Shown here piece after piece: positions 17,461 to 26,611 of a stretch of 64,000 nt of DNA. A program made the translations under genes and the position numbers. Location: positions 1-64,000 of the forward strand of contig JBBIJF010000023.1 in the NCBI GenBank assembly GCA_037446115.1, in the 5' to 3' direction. The stretch is from JANWXD01 sp037446115. GTDB lineage: Bacteria > Acidobacteriota > Terriglobia > Bryobacterales > Bryobacteraceae. How positions within the stretch are numbered: position 1 is the first letter of the stretch; each line of letters opens with the position of its first letter. Below the pieces are notes generated by a model that saw nothing but the letters and a program-made list of their open reading frames with translations, ran no database searches and was not told the origin of the DNA.

Positions 17461-20400
17461 CTACTCGTCGAGCTTGAGGTACTTGCCCTCCTCCCATTGC
17501 CTGTTGAGGAAATCGTCAAACTCCTGCACTACCCGTGCAACGTCCGCCCGGTCCCAAAGAACGCTTGTTGTGGGACGGAATGCTTTCAAGGAGACGGATT
17601 TGGGCTGTTTCCTGCCGAGGGCCGCCTTGAGCACTTTGGCCAACTCTCGCCTCTGCTGCGACGGCATGGTAAGAAGTACTTCGGCCGCCACTCGAACGTC
17701 GGGCGCTGTTAACACCTCCTCCAGCTCCTTGGGGGGCTTCTCAATCGTTCTGAGCTGTTCCACCACACCAGGCGAAAGAAGAAATCCTGCAAAGCGTTCC
17801 AGGGCGGAGTCGGGCACTGAGGTGAGACCCGATTGGGCTGCCAGCCGCGCGTCTGCCTCTTCCTTCAGCCTTCGGAAGGTCAGGTCCCGGTTTTCCAGAT
17901 CCTTCAGCTTGGCTTCGCGGCGGACTTCTTTCTCGGCCCGATCGCGATCTTCAGGACTGCGCCGCAGCGGAGGTGGAGCTCCTGCGATGGCTTGTTGCGC
18001 CGCATTTAATGCATCCTGTGCCTCCGTCAGCTCGGTGGCGAAGTCCCTCAAGGCCTCCAATGCCTCGGACCTGATCAGCTCCGACTGCAATTGCTGTATC
18101 TGCCCTTGCAGCGAGTCCAGCCGCATCAACTCGTTGAGGTAGGATTCGACAAATGGATCCTCTAGGTGCTTCAGCCGCGGCAGGAGACGGGTGTTGACTC
18201 GGTCCGGGTTGCGTATCAGCTGCTCGACTTCGGCCAACTCTTTGCGAACATGCTCCTGCGCCCTTGCAATCTCCGCGTAGGCCTTGCCATCGGGCAGCGG
18301 AGCCGCACAAAGCTTCGCAGCGCGGAGCAATATGGAACTTGTCTTGAGGAAGTTCGCCTTCAGCTCGATCCACTCCTTGTGGTACGTCTGAAACGTATTG
18401 AGGTGCGCCCCCGTCAACTGTCCCGGCTCTGCAACATGGGCGACGCGCAAAACAGCCCGCCGCAACCACTGATAGACCTCCTCGTCTGTACAACTCTCGG
18501 GCTTGGGTTCGTCGGCGAACTCCAGCCAATAAAGTAGCAGGTCGTCGAAGGAACGCTTCTCGCGTTGATCCAGCGCATCAAAAAGCTCCCGGATATCCCT
18601 CTCAATGTCTTCCACACTCGACTTGTCCACCCAGCACGTCTCCCAGAATCCCCGGAGCGCGTCGTCGGCTGCCGCCTCGTCGTACTTTGGTCCTAGGTTT
18701 CCTTTAAGCCCCGTAAGGGTCTCGAGATACGGATAGAAAATCTCCCAATCATCCAATGCTCGGGGCAATTCGATTCGCGTCATCCCGCGGAGTGTCTCCG
18801 GCTTGAAGTCGATGCTCGCGATGGTCGACCTGTCGATCCATCCCCCGCGCGTTTGGCTGATACGGATTACCCCTTGTTGCGCCAAGCAGAGTAGGTATAC
18901 ATCCACCATGCGGCGGGTGAGGCCCATCGACTCGTTTCCGTCCGCCGGGTTGTAGCCGGTGAACCAGTTGTACACCGTGCGGATATCGATTCCAAGAGCC
19001 CCTTCTTTCTCGACCTTCTTGCGGATTTCTTGATAAAAGGGACTTCCACTCGGATCGAGGCGCTTGGGCAGCTCGGGCCGAACCAAGCCCAAAGGCGGAG
19101 CGAAATTTTCCACTGCACTCCAAAGCACATCGCCTTCGCTCACGGCGACGCCGCGTTTCACCAAGCCGTTGATAAGCTTAACGGCATTCGGCGTATCGAA
19201 CTTCCGTTTGCCGAAGTCGATCAGCCGCGACCGGTAGCAGGTATCCAGCGCATCTTTAGCCATGGAGCAGAGAGCGCCCTCCACTCCCCCCACCGTCGAG
19301 ATCGAGAGCGAGGTGCGGCTGGTCCGCGCCAGCCCGCGGCCATAAATGCTTTGTAGGGCCGCATAGCCGCGGTGCGCACTAGCTCGGAAATCGGCCGAAG
19401 CCTGTTTGCCAGCCGCGGTGTCCTTGTTCTCCTCGTAGGCTTTCAACTTTGCCAGTACCTCAGCCAACTGGCTGCGCTCCTGCTCGTTCATCGTCGCTGG
19501 AACCCAGACCACGAGTCGTGGATCGGCCGGCCTGTCTTTCATAAGCCACTTCTCAACGTCCTTCTCGGCCATCGGACGCCGGGCGATCACGATCAGGAAG
19601 TCCTCTTCGTTGGCGTGTGTGTCGATCTGGCAGTTCTGGTGCCGCGTCTTAGCAAGGTCCGCAGCCATGACCCGGCCGCTGCGTTCCTGCCCGTGCCAGT
19701 CCTCAACTTTGAGCGGCTTTCGAATGCCATCGGTCTCGGACACGAAAGGTGCGAACTGATTCTCTACATCCGGGCGATCCAGGGCAATCAGCCGATCCAG
19801 CCATTCGAGCAACAGTTGCGGATCCTGCTTGAGCCGCTCCGTCTCCTCGAAAATCAGGTCGTCGTAGCGGCTGGTCTCTTTTTTGACGAATTCATATCGT
19901 CCGTTCTGGAAGCGAATCTGGTGGCGCAACTTATTGCGCATTTCCTCCAGGATGGTTTCGTAGTGCGCTCGCTGTGCCTCCAGCTCATCTTCCCCGGGCT
20001 TCAAGTCGCAGACCGCATCAAGGATCTGATCCCGAGTCAGGCCAGGTACGCCTGCCAAGTGGTATAGGAATAGCGTGTTCAGAATGCGTTCGGCGCGAGT
20101 CCGATTCTGCGGCCGCGCCAACTGCCCGTCCGTGATCCGCTTCAGGGTGTTTTGGGCCGACTCCAACGCCGCCACTTCATCACGGAACCGGCTCCGAATG
20201 CTGATGGTCCCGGTCGACGAAGTCGATGGCGTCTCAGCATAGGACATTAGATCGTCAAAGACCCGCCAAAGCGGAACCAGCTCCCTGGCTTCCTCTGCGG
20301 CCGCCTTCTGAAGCGCACGGTGCAGGAACCCGATCGTAGAGCGCGTTCCGGTGAGTTGCGCCGAGATGCTGCGCATCACCGAGAGCGCATCCGGCGGAAA

Positions 20401-21597
20401 TGGGAACGCCGCCTCGAAATCTTCCCTAGTGGACTCCTTGACCCATGGCACGAGATTGCGATAACCCTCGAAATATACACTGACCTCCGCGGAGTCCTTG
20501 ATCTTGCGGGTGCGCTGGACCACGATGTCCCGGAAGCGCTCAGGTTTGTGCTCCAGGATCTCCTGGCTCAACCGGTCCGGGGCGATGATCTTCTGAGGGT
20601 TAGTATGTGCCATCTGCGCGGCCACCAGCGTCCACACCGGCTTGCCGTCCACCTTCGCCAGTTTATTGCTCAGTACAAGCAGGCAGTCTTCATCCTCTGC
20701 GGTGTTGTGCGAGGACTTCCTCAGATACTCCGACATCTCATCGATAGCAATAAAGATGCCGTCGTAGCCGGCTTCAAGAATGTCTGTCACCATCCGTTGC
20801 AGCCGCTCCCCGCGCTCGACCGGTATCCGCGGCTGAAGGTTCTTATACCGATAGAAGGCCAGCAGCAATCGTCCAGCGTCGCGCTGCGAAACCGGATCTT
20901 TGAGAGCCTTAAGCAGATCTTCAAACCCATAGGATGGCAAACCCCGCGTCAGCCGCTTGTCGGCCAGAAAAGCGCGCAACTCGTTCTCGAAGATCCTTCT
21001 GTGCTCCTTCAGAAAGAGATTGGCCACGTGCTCTTCCGGGTAAACGGCGAGCGGTTTGTTCTCTCGCAAGGCGAACATCTGCTGTGCCTCTTCGAGAATG
21101 TAATCCTCCAGGCGCGATTCAGCGGTGCCGCCAACGCCCTCCAGGCTGAACACAATGGGGAAGATCTTGCGCCTCTCGATCTTCTTGCGCCAGAGTGTGT
21201 CCACTCGGGCACCCGGACCGGCCTTCTTCTCTTCGTCCTCGCGCCTCTTAAGATGCTCCCAAGCCGGCTCACCTCCGATGGCCAAGATCGCAGTCACCGC
21301 CAGCAGGTGAGATTTACCCACCCCGAACTCCGCCTGAAGCCACCACCCCTGCCCCTCGTTCTCGGCGATGCGCTCGAAGATCCGGTTCAGGTAGCTGCGC
21401 ACCGGGTCGACAAAGAATTCGTCCAGCGTCTCCAGCCGTACCCGGTTTTTCTTCTTCGATTCGCGCCGCTCCCCTTCATTCTCGCCGGCCCAAACGTGCT
21501 GGGTCAACGAGTAAACGCTTTGGACCCGCGGCGGAATCTCCAGAATCTCACCCAGCGGCTTGCGTTCTTCGAACAGTGGAAGGCGTCTGGACATCAC
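17461..21597 (-). CDS. BrxC/PglY-like giant P-loop ATPase
   Basis: 1378-residue ATPase of the BREX BrxC/PglY kind (DUF6079-like by recollection). The Walker A loop FGVGKSH is at 91-97 and the Walker B stretch IFIAIDEMSEYL at 281-292. The middle is alpha-helical. The C-terminal third, from about 1100 to 1330, is strongly charged and predicted coiled coil. BrxC proteins are essential for BREX phage exclusion and probably act with PglX on DNA. The start overlaps the methyltransferase stop by 4 nt, so the pair is likely co-translated. The family assignment rests on size, ATPase motifs and the pglZ/brxL neighbours. Confidence 0.75.
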   Translation of the reverse strand: MMSRRLPLFEERKPLGEILEIPPRVQSVYSLTQHVWAGENEGERRESKKKNRVRLETLDEFFVDPVRSYLNRIFERIAENEGQGWWLQAEFGVGKSHLLAVTAILAIGGEPAWEHLKRREDEEKKAGPGARVDTLWRKKIERRKIFPIVFSLEGVGGTAESRLEDYILEEAQQMFALRENKPLAVYPEEHVANLFLKEHRRIFENELRAFLADKRLTRGLPSYGFEDLLKALKDPVSQRDAGRLLLAFYRYKNLQPRIPVERGERLQRMVTDILEAGYDGIFIAIDEMSEYLRKSSHNTAEDEDCLLVLSNKLAKVDGKPVWTLVAAQMAHTNPQKIIAPDRLSQEILEHKPERFRDIVVQRTRKIKDSAEVSVYFEGYRNLVPWVKESTREDFEAAFPFPPDALSVMRSISAQLTGTRSTIGFLHRALQKAAAEEARELVPLWRVFDDLMSYAETPSTSSTGTISIRSRFRDEVAALESAQNTLKRITDGQLARPQNRTRAERILNTLFLYHLAGVPGLTRDQILDAVCDLKPGEDELEAQRAHYETILEEMRNKLRHQIRFQNGRYEFVKKETSRYDDLIFEETERLKQDPQLLLEWLDRLIALDRPDVENQFAPFVSETDGIRKPLKVEDWHGQERSGRVMAADLAKTRHQNCQIDTHANEEDFLIVIARRPMAEKDVEKWLMKDRPADPRLVVWVPATMNEQERSQLAEVLAKLKAYEENKDTAAGKQASADFRASAHRGYAALQSIYGRGLARTSRTSLSISTVGGVEGALCSMAKDALDTCYRSRLIDFGKRKFDTPNAVKLINGLVKRGVAVSEGDVLWSAVENFAPPLGLVRPELPKRLDPSGSPFYQEIRKKVEKEGALGIDIRTVYNWFTGYNPADGNESMGLTRRMVDVYLLCLAQQGVIRISQTRGGWIDRSTIASIDFKPETLRGMTRIELPRALDDWEIFYPYLETLTGLKGNLGPKYDEAAADDALRGFWETCWVDKSSVEDIERDIRELFDALDQREKRSFDDLLLYWLEFADEPKPESCTDEEVYQWLRRAVLRVAHVAEPGQLTGAHLNTFQTYHKEWIELKANFLKTSSILLRAAKLCAAPLPDGKAYAEIARAQEHVRKELAEVEQLIRNPDRVNTRLLPRLKHLEDPFVESYLNELMRLDSLQGQIQQLQSELIRSEALEALRDFATELTEAQDALNAAQQAIAGAPPPLRRSPEDRDRAEKEVRREAKLKDLENRDLTFRRLKEEADARLAAQSGLTSVPDSALERFAGFLLSPGVVEQLRTIEKPPKELEEVLTAPDVRVAAEVLLTMPSQQRRELAKVLKAALGRKQPKSVSLKAFRPTTSVLWDRADVARVVQEFDDFLNRQWEEGKYLKLDE

Positions 21598-24272
21598 TCC
21601 TCCTCCTCGTCTTCGTGTTCGAATTCCTCCTCAGCTTCTATTGGCGCCCTGGAGCCCCTTCGTTTGCAGTTGGTGTAGTACTCGTCGGCATCATAGCGTT
21701 CATCTTCGCTGAGGCTGTGAAGTTGGGCCATCAACCCGCCCCGCTCGTAGATGACCACACCCTCATCCGCCAGGCCGAAGGCCGAGCAGTGCTTGAGCCA
21801 GGCCACCAGCGTCTTCGCGTCGGGCATCTTCTCTTTGGGAAACTCCCCTTCGCCACGCAGGAAGGCTACGTACTGCCGGATGCGGCGTACCAAGCCGGTC
21901 TGCCGGGACTTGCGCAGCGACTCCGCCTCGGCGCGGTCCGGGGCGCGATACAGCCACTTGTCCCCGTCTTTGCATCGGACGAGGTACTCTTCGAGAAACT
22001 CGGCCAAATTGCGCCGCGGGATCTTGCCGGCGGGGCGCCCTTTAAGAAACCGGGTCAGGTAAAAGAACAGGCAGTCGTAAAACTCGATGCCTTTCAGGCG
22101 CCCACCCAGTCGGAACCTGCGCGCGGTAACAGGGTCTTCGATGAGATGCTCCCGGATATATCGCTCCACCTCATTCTCGTCGGTATCCAGCGCCGCCAGT
22201 CTGGGCCTTTCAAGCGCGATGCGGGCGGCGAACTCCGCGGGCACCCCCATCGAGCGGAAACGCGCAAACCGCTCCAGCGCCGCCCCGGCCTCTTCTTCGT
22301 TCTTGATGTCGCTTTGTGAGAGGTTCTCGAACTCCTCCTTCAAGAACCACCGGCCGGACTCAGACTTGAAGGCGATTTCCGCGAGAATTTCATCGAAACG
22401 ATGCTCAGCCATTTGGCCGCGGGTTAGCAGACGTTTGAGGACCACATCCCAAAGCTTTTCCCGGGTCTGTCCACCACTCAACGACAGGGTTTCGATCAGG
22501 ATCTCGCGTACCCGGCGCGATACCAGCCCGATCTCCCCCTCCCGGTTGTCCTTCGCTTCGCCGGGCCGGGGCTTACGGCAGTTCAACACCAGGTCGGACT
22601 TGACGACCTTCTCGCCTGTGAGCTGATTGCTGCTCTTCTGCTTCGGATCGAGCACGGTGACGGTGTGGATTTCAAAGCCCGTATCGAGCAGCATGTCCTG
22701 CACCCGGCGCCAGGTGCTAGGGTCGGTGTCGTGGTAACACAGCGAAAGCCAGCGCCCTGGCTTGAGCGCTCGATAGACATTCGCCAGAACGGTTCTGAGG
22801 TCCCGGTCCCAGTCTTCGATCGTCTTGTTTCGGAAGGGATTGACGACGATTTCGTCCTTCAGCCAGTGGCCGTCAAAGCCAAGCCAGGATTCCCAGACGA
22901 AGTTCAGCTCGCCGTATTGGACTTTGTGAACGTACGCCGGATCGGTGAAGACGTAGTCAACAGAGTCATTCGGTAGCAGAACCTTCTGTGTCGGCGAGCA
23001 CTCAACTAAGGTCAAATCGGAAAGAGGGCTCAGGTGTTCGCTGACAGCAATGAACGTCTTCAGCTTCTTGCGTATCAAGTCAAGCGGCTCGTCCTCCCGA
23101 TTTAGTGGCGGGATGTAATACGTACCAGTCGCTTGCCCCCCACCCCCCTCGCGGTGCCGGCGCATGCGCGATACATTCATACCGGCCATATTGACGAGCG
23201 CTGCGCCGAGACGATATTTCGGAAGGATACCCACCACCGCCGCCAGCGCCCACAAGTTGCGGCGGGTGTAGAGGTCGGCAAGCCTATCGACTCCGTAATT
23301 CCACAGCGCATCGCGCTGGTACCTGTATCCGCGGATGAACTCGACATCCGGATACCAGTGCGGGATCTCTGCCTTCTCAATCTGCTCGATCTTGGCGAGA
23401 TCATGCTTGTTCGGCTGGCGCTGGTCACGAGCCGGCTTGCACTTGCCCAGGCACTTATAACTCACAAGTACGGGAATGCTCCCGAATTTCCTCGAGCGCG
23501 TAGAGATCAGCCAGTCCTTGTGCGGCTCTCCATGGTGGCGCGCCGTGCAGTCCCGGCAATAGCGGCCTTTCTTGGGTTCCTTCAACTCCGGGCAGTCGTA
23601 AAGCGCGACGACCCGATTGCAGTTCGGACACTGGAACCGCTCGGAGTAGACCACATATTCCGTGGTCGCCGGTCCGCCGCAGCGGTCGCAGCGGGTTTCG
23701 TAGAGCCACTCGAGTTCTTGTTCGAGATTTCGGATCCTGCGGCCAGTGATCGTTTTCAGCTTCTCTTGCAGCTCAGGCGGATACGGCTCGGTCATCATCC
23801 GGTCGTAGGCTTCGCGAAGCTCGTCCGGGTCCACAGGGTGCGTGTAACAGTGCGAGATGAACGCCGCCGCCGGGGAGGCGTCAATCAGCACGCAGGGACG
23901 ATTCTCCATCATCGCCGCCACGCCGGTCATACCCGACCCGGAGAAGCAGTCGAGTACTAGCCCGGTGCCGCGGGGGTAGTACTTCTCCGGCAGGTAGTGC
24001 CGGATATACTCCCGAATGGCCGCCCAATGCTTTTTCGACCAGTAGGTGTGCATGTCGTAAATGGCCTTGGGCGGCTGCGCCTTATCGACCACCAAATCGC
24101 GGTCGAAGGCTGGTACGTCGTAGGCGTCGTTATCCGGGTCGTAGGGCGTGGAGTGCTCAGCGATGAAGCGTGGCAGGTCGGGATTCGGCCCGGGGACGAA
24201 CGGCTTGTAGGCTCTTCAGCCCGGTCTCGTCGCCGCAGGCTCGAACGAAAGCTGTTTGGGAGTGCGTGACAT
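21594..24272 (-). CDS. DNA methyltransferase (PglX-role candidate) with in-frame TGA at codon 19
   Basis: Amino-methyltransferase with a SAM motif CFSGSGMTG near the N-terminus, a catalytic motif reading TDPAY (DPPY-like, second Pro replaced by Ala) at about 384-387 from codon TTG 24095, and an inserted zinc ribbon (CDRCGG, CPNCN, CRDC). It likely supplies the self-marking methylation of the BREX-like set. ATG 24272 has a GGGGG run upstream and begins MSRTPKQLSFEPA. A TGA at 24218-24216 follows, then the same frame resumes with YKPFVPGPNPDLPRF and PYDPDNDAYDVPAF. These look like genuine conserved N-terminal sequence. If TGA ends translation, restart would be at TTG 24095 or GTG 24092, giving about 833 residues. 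The TGA may be a mutation or an assembly error. Confidence 0.75.
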
Positions 24273-24347
24273 GGCCATTCCCCCTAGTGCACCCCGGCAA
24301 AGGCAGAAGGACGCAGAAAGGCCTTGCAACGGGGGCCATGATGCCTG

Positions 24348-24353
24348 ATAATA
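24348..24353 (-). promoter_or_regulatory. Candidate -10 box for the methyltransferase transcript
   Basis: The only AT-rich stretch in the 145-nt gap between the DUF3800 and methyltransferase genes. It reads TTTTATTATC on the minus strand, with TATTAT at 24353-24348. No convincing -35 box. If used it would start a transcript about 68 nt ahead of ATG 24272 and split the defence genes into two units. Confidence 0.3.
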
Positions 24354-24383
24354 AAATTAATCCGCTGTTGCGGAGGTGGAAGG

Positions 24384-24419
24384 CGAAGGCCTTCGGCCCC
24401 GAAAGGGGCTTTTCCTTTT
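24384..24419 (+). terminator. Intrinsic terminator-like hairpin on the + strand
   Basis: A perfect palindrome CGAAGGCCTTCG (24384-24395) is followed by the stem GCCCC-GAAA-GGGGC (24396-24409) and the T-rich tail TTTTCCTTTT. It has the polarity of a + strand terminator, yet no + strand gene precedes it. It lies just past the 3' end of the minus-strand DUF3800 gene. It may end a small + strand RNA that starts somewhere within 24273-24383. Confidence 0.6.
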
Positions 24420-25200
24420 AAGGCAGCCATTTGATCCCCCATCCGTCGAGCTTTCTTGAGGGACTGCGATCGTACTTAAGATTCAACAAGATACGCCCAA
24501 TCTGACCTCCGAAGTTCTCGGGCGGGTCTTGCCCAGCCTGCCGTGCTAGCACCACCTTGAAACTCGGGTGAGCCAGGAGGTCGGCGATTTGGAGCCCGGT
24601 GATGTTGTTGGCTTTGGGTTTCACCTTCAACTCAAGACTGGTTAGGGTCTCGCGGAACCGGGCGGAGTCCATGTAATCGGTGCCGTTGCGGCAGATCCGC
24701 CTGAAGGACTTTTTCAGGCAGCGGTCCTCTCTGCCTCCCCTCGATTCCGCCATGGCGTCACCGCGTGCCCCGCGGCGCCGAAGCCAGATCACATAGCGTT
24801 CCATCAGTACGTGAAGACAGTAATGATAGGGGTCGTACCGCCAAACCTGGTAACGTTCCCGATGCTCAAGCTTGTCGATTACTACAGTGAGCACCGTGTA
24901 CTCGGTCTCCCGGAGGAAACGCAAGAGCTCTTCGTCGAACCGTTGCCGGACAGAAGGGTCGCGAAGCGCTTCAAATGGTGGGCGGCGATTGACGAGCTCC
25001 TTGCGGTGAAAGATCACAGGCTCATCGGGGTGGGACCCAAAGAACTCTTTCTTCATCGCTTCCAATCCGGGGTGGACCGTCTTTTCCACATAGCCTAACT
25101 CCAGGATCACTCCGGTCAAGCTCAAGTACCGGTGATTAGGGTCTTCTGAGGCGCCCATGTCAGAGTTCCCCACTTCATCGATGTACAACCGGTACTTCAT
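24418..25200 (-). CDS. DUF3800-family protein (RNase H-like fold predicted)
   Basis: 260 residues. The N-terminus LYIDEVGNSD is the acidic first motif of DUF3800 proteins, with Val where Ser is usual in YIDESG. The C-terminal ITGLQIADLLAHP is the second hallmark, carrying the last acidic residue. These proteins are predicted to have an RNase H-like nuclease fold and often sit in defence islands, but I know of no firm activity. The start overlaps the brxB-like stop by 4 nt. Position inside the BREX-like operon suggests an accessory nuclease or effector. Confidence 0.8.
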   Translation of the reverse strand: MKYRLYIDEVGNSDMGASEDPNHRYLSLTGVILELGYVEKTVHPGLEAMKKEFFGSHPDEPVIFHRKELVNRRPPFEALRDPSVRQRFDEELLRFLRETEYTVLTVVIDKLEHRERYQVWRYDPYHYCLHVLMERYVIWLRRRGARGDAMAESRGGREDRCLKKSFRRICRNGTDYMDSARFRETLTSLELKVKPKANNITGLQIADLLAHPSFKVVLARQAGQDPPENFGGQIGRILLNLKYDRSPSRKLDGWGIKWLP

Positions 25201-25799
25201 CTCCGGTTGCTCGCCGTCGGGAAGGTAAACACCCAGCCGGAGTTGAGAAAAAGCAGGGACTCCGGAAACTCGCGGCGTGACTCGGGATCATGATCGAAGA
25301 TCCACAACCGCCCGTCACGGAAGGCACCGGGCACCAGCAGGCAGACGCGCTTGCCGTTAATCGCTACCTGGCGCAGGAAGGGCAGGGTATTGTTCCCCAG
25401 ATCGTACGCGTAGAGCAGTTCGAAGTCCGCAACGATCAGGGCGAAGACATCCGGGCGCTCGATGCGGCTGGTGATCAGCTCGCGAAAAGCCTCTGAGAGC
25501 AGACGGCACATTTCGTCCTCACGCCCATGTCTGGCCAGACGGTCTGCCTTTCCGCCGAGCCCCTTCTGCTGGATAAACTCAATCAAATCACGGTTCAGAG
25601 AGACAAACTCCACCCGCCCGTGCGCATTGTGAAAGCTGCCGCGATCAGTTTCCTCTTTGACGCGCTGTGCGAACGGCCACAACTGCTCGTACGGACCATA
25701 AACGACATAAACCTGGCGATCGGTAGCGGACGCCAGAAAAAGCCGCGCAAGCTCTTCAAGGACTTGCTCTTCGGTGAGGATACGCGGCTCGCCGGGCAT
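25197..25799 (-). CDS. BrxB-like protein (DUF1788-like)
   Basis: 200 residues from ATG 25799, two bases after the upstream gene's stop; longer open frame beyond it is a shadow of that gene. The sequence is soluble and mixed alpha/beta. Its second half (VFALIVADFELLYAYDLGN, then RVCLLVPGAF) resembles the region of BrxB where a strand and helix precede a strand ending in VPG-type text. The assignment relies on size and on lying between a BrxA-like gene and the rest of a BREX set. BrxB has no known enzymatic activity. If not BrxB, it is an uncharacterised island protein. Confidence 0.5.
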   Translation of the reverse strand: MPGEPRILTEEQVLEELARLFLASATDRQVYVVYGPYEQLWPFAQRVKEETDRGSFHNAHGRVEFVSLNRDLIEFIQQKGLGGKADRLARHGREDEMCRLLSEAFRELITSRIERPDVFALIVADFELLYAYDLGNNTLPFLRQVAINGKRVCLLVPGAFRDGRLWIFDHDPESRREFPESLLFLNSGWVFTFPTASNRR

Positions 25800-25801
25800 G
25801 G

Positions 25802-26611
25802 TTAGCGCTTGACCTCCGGTTCCAGATCGAACAGCGGCGCCTGCCTGGGCTGACGGCCGAGATCCGGAAGAAGCTTTTGAAGGCGTTCCGTACCGCTTCC
25901 AGCCAGCGTGAATTGATAGTACTGGTCCAAGCGGGCGATCTTGCTGACGTGCCCACTGCGCGCCGCTTGCTGAAGCAGCTCTTCGATGCAATCGACCGGC
26001 CAAAGCATGGCCCGACGCAGGGAATGGTTTAGAAAAGACTCAACCGGCACGACGGCGGGCTCAGGATACAGCGCCGCCAACACATAGAGGAAGACCTCGA
26101 GTGGCGGCGGAGACCAGAGTGCACGGTACCAGGCCGTTCGGGGGCGAGAGACCTTGCCGCACTGCTTCATAGTGGTCAGCGAGTCTTTGGCGACCTTCTC
26201 TGTGCTGCGACCGGGAATCCGAGCGGCCAGGAACTGCTTCAGGCTTTCTCGCGAACCACCCTCCTCAGGGAGTTCCGCCAGCCAGTGAGTGGCGATTTCC
26301 GCAAAAAGGGGGTAGACGCGGAGCAGTTCGAAATAAAGGATCTCGCGGCTGATCCGTGAGTCGCCAAACTGTGCGACAGCCGCCGCCAGTGGCACGTTCA
26401 TCGAGCGGCCGTCAGAAAAACGCTGCCGCAAGTATCCGGCGATACGTTTCCGTCCCTTCAGGCTGTTTTGCGGGACGTGGTTGATCACATAGCGCTGGAA
26501 GTCCGCGGGATGGGGATACTTCAGCGCAGCTGGTAGGCACCGCAGGCTTTCCACGACCAAAGGGTGATTGAAATAACTGCGCCTGCTCTTATTGCCGCTT
26601 TCCTGCATCAA
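25802..26611 (-). CDS. BrxA-like protein (DUF1819-like)
   Basis: 269 residues, helical, with no catalytic motif. The pattern PQNSLKGRKRIAGYLRQRF followed by SREILYFELLRVYPL is like the arginine-rich helix and long helix of BrxA/DUF1819 proteins, small DNA-binding winged-helix proteins of type 1, 3, 5 and 6 BREX. A second possible winged helix lies around TEKVAKDSLTTMKQCGKV. The start overlaps the brxL stop as ATGA. The call is moderate and depends on context. Confidence 0.5.
   Translation of the reverse strand: MMQESGNKSRRSYFNHPLVVESLRCLPAALKYPHPADFQRYVINHVPQNSLKGRKRIAGYLRQRFSDGRSMNVPLAAAVAQFGDSRISREILYFELLRVYPLFAEIATHWLAELPEEGGSRESLKQFLAARIPGRSTEKVAKDSLTTMKQCGKVSRPRTAWYRALWSPPPLEVFLYVLAALYPEPAVVPVESFLNHSLRRAMLWPVDCIEELLQQAARSGHVSKIARLDQYYQFTLAGSGTERLQKLLPDLGRQPRQAPLFDLEPEVKR

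Noticed and set aside
24216..24218. TGA in the methyltransferase as a selenocysteine codon
   Set aside because: No hairpin of the bacterial SECIS kind is evident just after it, it lies in a non-catalytic N-terminal part, and the family has no cysteine expected there.
24157..24339. Small minus-strand gene starting ATG 24339 before the methyltransferase
   Set aside because: Its 60 codons do not resemble a protein family and overlap the better methyltransferase N-terminus in another frame.
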